The position numbers and the translations under genes were made by a program. DNA of 64,000 nt from Mycoplasmopsis meleagridis. Lineage in GTDB: Bacteria; Bacillota_I; Bacilli_A; Mycoplasmatales; Metamycoplasmataceae. Every line of letters starts with the position of its first letter. Within the stretch, counting starts at the first letter, position 1. Positions 60,121 to 64,000 of the stretch are shown here, piece by piece. A model generated the notes under the pieces. It was not told where the DNA came from. It did no database searches and saw nothing but the letters and a program-made list of their open reading frames with translations. The stretch spans positions 434,001 through 498,000 of the forward strand of contig NZ_LR215042.1 of NCBI RefSeq assembly GCF_900660695.1, in the 5' to 3' direction.

Positions 60121-61560
60121 CTATCCTTTCTTTTTTGCGACTACTTTTTTCTTTAAATCAACTAACATTATGAATTTAACGATTAATTCGTATGCTTGAG
60201 GAATAATAATTATTAGCGAGAAACTTAAAAGTGCGACAATTGCGAAAATTATTGAAAGGTCAATTTTGTCACTTCAAGTTAAAATTGAATAATTATTATT
60301 TATTATTGAAATATAAATGAGGATGTTAAATAAAAGAGATAAAACAATAAATAATAAAGTTAGACTAAGAAAGACATTTTTAATGAAATTGTCTTTAGGT
60401 CTTTTGAAAACAATTAGAGTAATGTAGTTAATGACAAATAACAAACTAGAAGTAATGTTAATGATTAATCTTGTGTCATTATTCAAAAGAATGTTGCCAA
60501 CTAAAACTAAAAATAGTGAAACTAATTCGCCTATTCAGAAAGTAAATTGATATTTCACATACTTACCTAAGCCTTTGATTAAATAAAGAACAAAGACAAT
60601 TAGATTAACAAGCGCAATAAGCGAAATAACAATGATAAAATCGATTAATTTTTTATTAATTGATTCAGATAGGAAATAATTAGTTGATCTATAAATAATT
60701 AAGTCGTAAATAGCAAAAACTGCTACAGCAACACATAAAACGCAAAGCATTTTAATAAAAGCATAAATGGTTTTTTTTCTTAGAATAATATTTTTAATTT
60801 TATTTCTATTGACATAAATTCTTAGGCCAATTAATAAAACAGCAATAAATATGATTCCAAAAATTAACCAATTGAAATAAGCGTGATTGTTAATGAAAAT
60901 CGTATTCATTTCATTTAACGCTTGGTTATTAATGAAAATAGTTAGTATCGAACGATTATTCATAAGAGCACTTAAAACATAAAATGAAAGTCCTACAAGA
61001 AGTGCTTTAACAACAATATAAACGATTTCTAAACTTAGATCAAGAATCTTCAAGTGAAATAATTTGTTTTTGTAGTGTTGATTAAAAATTTCGTAACTTA
61101 TATCGATAACTAAAAGCGGAATAACAATAAAACTATTGTTTAATAAAGTTTTAGCAGGCGTATTATTATCTATATTGAAACTAAAACTAAAGAGAATTAA
61201 AGCAGCAAGTGCAAAAAGTAAATATAGTACATACCAAGTAATATAGTGAGAGAATCTAAGATTATTACGGTTTATTAAAAAGTAACTTTTCATAGTAGCT
61301 ATGATAATTAATAAACCAAAGAGAGTGATATTGAAAAATATGTACAAATTAAGACTTTTTAAACTTAACAAACTTGTATCGAATAAAGTTTCATAACTTA
61401 TCAATTTATTTTCAGTAAGTACTTTTATAAAGTGTTCAATAACAAAGCCAAAGGCTAAAGAAGCAAGAAAAAGAAATAATAAGGAAACAAATTTTAAAAT
61501 ATTTTCTTTAGAGAAATTAAACTGCAGGATTTTTTTCTTAGTTGGCGCTAAAGTCTGCAT
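60121..61560 (-). CDS. F1-like ATPase-associated polytopic membrane protein (MSC_0624 family)
   Basis: A 479-residue membrane protein with about twelve hydrophobic segments, the only strongly polytopic product of the cluster and so the best candidate for the membrane X0 part. It has no resemblance to F0 a or c subunits. The start is the ATG at 61560 with AGGAGGTGG immediately upstream; that ribosome binding site and the first eight codons lie inside the 3' end of the MIB gene (23-base overlap). Four UGA or UGG Trp codons occur. It ends with a basic KKKVVAKKKG tail. Confidence 0.75.
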
Positions 61561-63973
61561 CACCACCTCCTGAACTAGTGCTTGAGCTAACTGTGCCAAC
61601 TTCTGCATGTTTATTAAATGTAGTAAAGGCTTGTGAGCTATTTAAAACATTAGCCATTTGTTCATTATCAACAATAACTTTTGTAAAGACATTTTTACCA
61701 GCCTCAGTTAATGCATAAAGTTCTGGTCCTCAATTATCACCTAAGTCACCTGGCTGACCTTTAATATAAAGAGTATCCACTTCGACAGGCGAAACGAAGT
61801 TTAACTTAGGTCTTTCTGGTCCTTTGATCAATAAAGCAGATCATTGTTGTTTATTTAATTTTTTAGCATCAACTGTGAAGACATTACTATTGTTTCATAA
61901 AGTTAAATTTTTGAAAACACGACCATAGAAATTCATTCCTTCAAGTGATCTTATTTCTGGATGTTCTGAAAAATCAAGTCATGTAGGTCAAGAACCATCA
62001 CCAAAAGCACCTTGGAAAATTCTTTCGTCGCTTCTATCTTTAAAGGCTATTTTTAATCCTTCATTAATTTGACTAAATGTATCTTGTTTATTGAATTTAA
62101 GTTTGTTAAAGACAATTGAACCAGCTACATCTTTGTTACCATTGTAGAAATCATCATATTGGTAGTTATAGTCAAAAGTAATGTATTTTACACCTCTTAA
62201 AGCATAAGGGTCAATTGCTCAATCTTCGTCAATAGTATTACCAATTGAATAAATATCAACTTGTTGAATTGTTTTGTTTCTTAAACCAATCAATGAAGAA
62301 GTATCATGGGTTTGGAAGAATAAAGTAAGGTTTTGAATTGAAGAAGGTAATTGTTCAAGAATTTTACTAAAGTCTTGTTTTTTATCAATAAGACCCATAT
62401 TTTGGATAATAATTCCATCAATTTTCTTATTTTGTTTTTCAGCATCTTGTAAGAATTTAAGGAATTTATTATATCCACTTGTGTTAGTTGCATCAAGAAC
62501 AGCAATATTTCTTTCTTTACCATTTTTCTTAGAATAATCGCTATTAGGAGTATAGTGCAAAACAGAAATACCATCAGATTTGCTTATTCCTAGGCTAGTA
62601 AATTCGTTAGTAACATCTTTTTTACTATATCCAACGTAGTTATTGTTCTTTATATCATTTGGCATACGTTTATATTGACTATCATAACCAAAGAATCTCT
62701 TTTTGTTTAATTCAATGTTATGTCTTTTTACGACGTTTTTACTATCATCAATGAAGGTTCATGAAAAGGCATCAAAACCTCATTCAGGACTAAGAATCAT
62801 TCCTTTATCAAGCATTTCTGGCAAGTCTCTTTTAACTTGTTCTCAGAATGTTTTAAGAGCTAAAGGATAGTTTGTATCAAGATTGAAATTACTTACAAAT
62901 CCTATTTCTTTACGTTTTTCTTCGGCGCTCTTACCGTTATTTTCAGCGAATTTACCTAAATAACGGAAATCTTTATCTTTTTCGTTAGTTCTATTAGGAT
63001 TTAATTTGATCAAGTAATTAAGTGTATCATTTAATTTTTTATAGTCATCTTCTGTTCAATGAGCTTTTTGATTAATGAACAATTCTGCAGCTGCATCTAC
63101 TTTTTTAGTAATTTGAGCCCTAGTAGCAGCATCAATTTTGCCTGGAACGGGGTCAGGTTTAAGATGACTAAAATCTAAATCAGGAATAGAATTGATATTA
63201 ACTGTTCCTTCAGTTCCTGGAGTAGTAGAGATTTTATCAGTAACTACTGGTTTAGGTTTTGTTTCCGGTTTAGGTGTTGGTTTTGGCTCAGGTTTAGGTT
63301 CTTCTTTAGGTTTGGGAGGATTAACAACTTCAGGAGGATTAATAATATCTACTTTAGGTTCTTCTACTTTAGGAGGAGTATTATCAACATCACCATAAAC
63401 TGGGTCAACTAATTCAACTGATTCACCTTCTGAATCAGTATTTGAACTAGTATTATTATTTTCTTCTTCAGTTGAAGTAGGAGCATTTTCTTCTGGTTCA
63501 GGTACAGGTTCAGGAGTAGGATTTTCTGGTTCTGGTTGTTTTTCTTCAGGTTTTGGTTCTGGTTCTGGCTCTGGCGCAGGAGCGGGAGTTGTTTCTTCTG
63601 GTTTAGTTTCTTCTTTTGGAGGAGTAGGTTGTTCTGGTTCTGGATCTGGTTTAGGTTCTTCGTGTTTTTCTTCAGGTTCAGGTTCTTTTGAAGTAGGAGA
63701 AGGAGTAGGTTCAACTTTTGGTTCTTCTTTAGGTTTAACTTCAACTATTTTTTTCAAATTATTATCTTTGTTTGATGCATAATCATCTCTAAATTCATAA
63801 TTACCGACTTTAATAGTACTATCAGAACCTCTCGAGGCAGTAATAATACCTATATCTTTCGCCCTAATTGATGAATTATCGATTATAACTTTTGCAGTAA
63901 TACCGCTCGCTACTGCAACAGTACTTACAGCCCCTAAATAAAGAACTAATTTAATCTTTTTAGCTTTTATCAT
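61538..63973 (-). CDS. MIB-type putative immunoglobulin-blocking virulence protein
   Basis: An 811-residue surface protein. A single N-terminal anchor (LVLYLGAVSTVAVASGITAKVII, about 9-31) is followed by a long Pro/Glu/Lys-rich stalk (about 75-250, EPKPEPKPTPKP-like) and a folded ectodomain (about 265-795) with Leu-rich segments (IQNLTLFFQTHDTSSLIGLR and VDIYSIGN) like the LRR-like part of Protein M and MIB. It belongs to the mycoplasma family annotated as immunoglobulin-blocking virulence protein (TIGR04526); known members bind the VL domain of antibodies and hand them to the MIP protease. It starts at ATG 63973 with AAGGAGG. Immediately downstream is the F1-like ATPase cluster, the established MIB-MIP-ATPase layout. 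No MIP gene is inside the window. Confidence 0.85.
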
Positions 63974-64000
63974 TAGGCCTCCTTAATTAAAAATTATTAC

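Noticed and set aside
63192..63398. Plus-strand Gly/Leu/Ser-rich frame resembling a repeat protein
   Set aside because: Antisense of the Pro/Glu/Lys-rich stalk of MIB.

Overview
The window is a continuous piece of a mycoplasma (Mollicutes) chromosome. UGA is read as tryptophan throughout: rpoB, rpoC, fusA, ileS, rpsG and most other genes run through in-frame UGA codons, and every gene here was assembled across them. The DNA is very AT-rich, intergenic gaps are short, lipoproteins are abundant, and overlapping or TAATG stop/start junctions are common. An MIB-type immunoglobulin-blocking protein next to an F1-like (type 3) ATPase cluster, together with a deoD-deoA-deoC cluster, fits a host-associated mycoplasma, perhaps of the Hominis group. 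I cannot name the species.

Layout. 1-4153 (-): large lipoprotein with Lipoprotein_17-like repeats, broken by an in-frame TAA and running off the left edge. 4262-7820: free methionine-R-sulfoxide reductase, an M42 aminopeptidase, an ECF transporter S component, nusB and an unknown gene. 7872-11263 (-): nucleoside catabolism operon deoD-deoD'-deoA-deoC with a tandem, diverged deoD pair. 11390-15261: unknown gene converging on ileS-lspA. 15393: tRNA-Gly. 15577-24614 (-): seven-gene block of GTG-started ABC-2 permease, ABC ATPase, three tandem related lipoproteins and a heterodimeric ABC exporter. 24725-28278 (-): nfo, leucyl aminopeptidase, second M42 peptidase and a YneF-family protein. 28413-28602 (+): tRNA-Leu and tRNA-Lys. 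28799-31808 (-): rpsL-rpsG-fusA. 31924-41208 (-): one uninterrupted 3094-residue protein with an N-terminal SGNH hydrolase domain and about six diverged repeats of ~312 residues. 41425-49600 (-): rpoB-rpoC. 49833-52943: truncated choline-kinase-like gene, rbfA, ppa and a Ser-rich lipoprotein. 53087: tRNA-Arg. 53251-63973 (-): MIB followed by the complete seven-gene F1-like ATPase cluster.

How the genes work together. The deo operon feeds (deoxy)ribose phosphates from host nucleosides into central metabolism. Three aminopeptidases (two M42, one M17) fit peptide scavenging. In known mycoplasmas MIB captures host antibody, the MIP protease cleaves it, and the F1-like ATPase is proposed to drive release; MIP is not in this window and may lie beyond the right edge. 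The best candidate for an undescribed system is the 15577-24614 block, where an ABC-2 transporter with a large extracytoplasmic domain, three paralogous lipoproteins and an asymmetric ABC exporter are encoded as one tightly packed unit. The giant SGNH protein is the second. No insertion sequence, phage, CRISPR array or replication origin was seen, and no gene-free stretch exceeds 300 bases.
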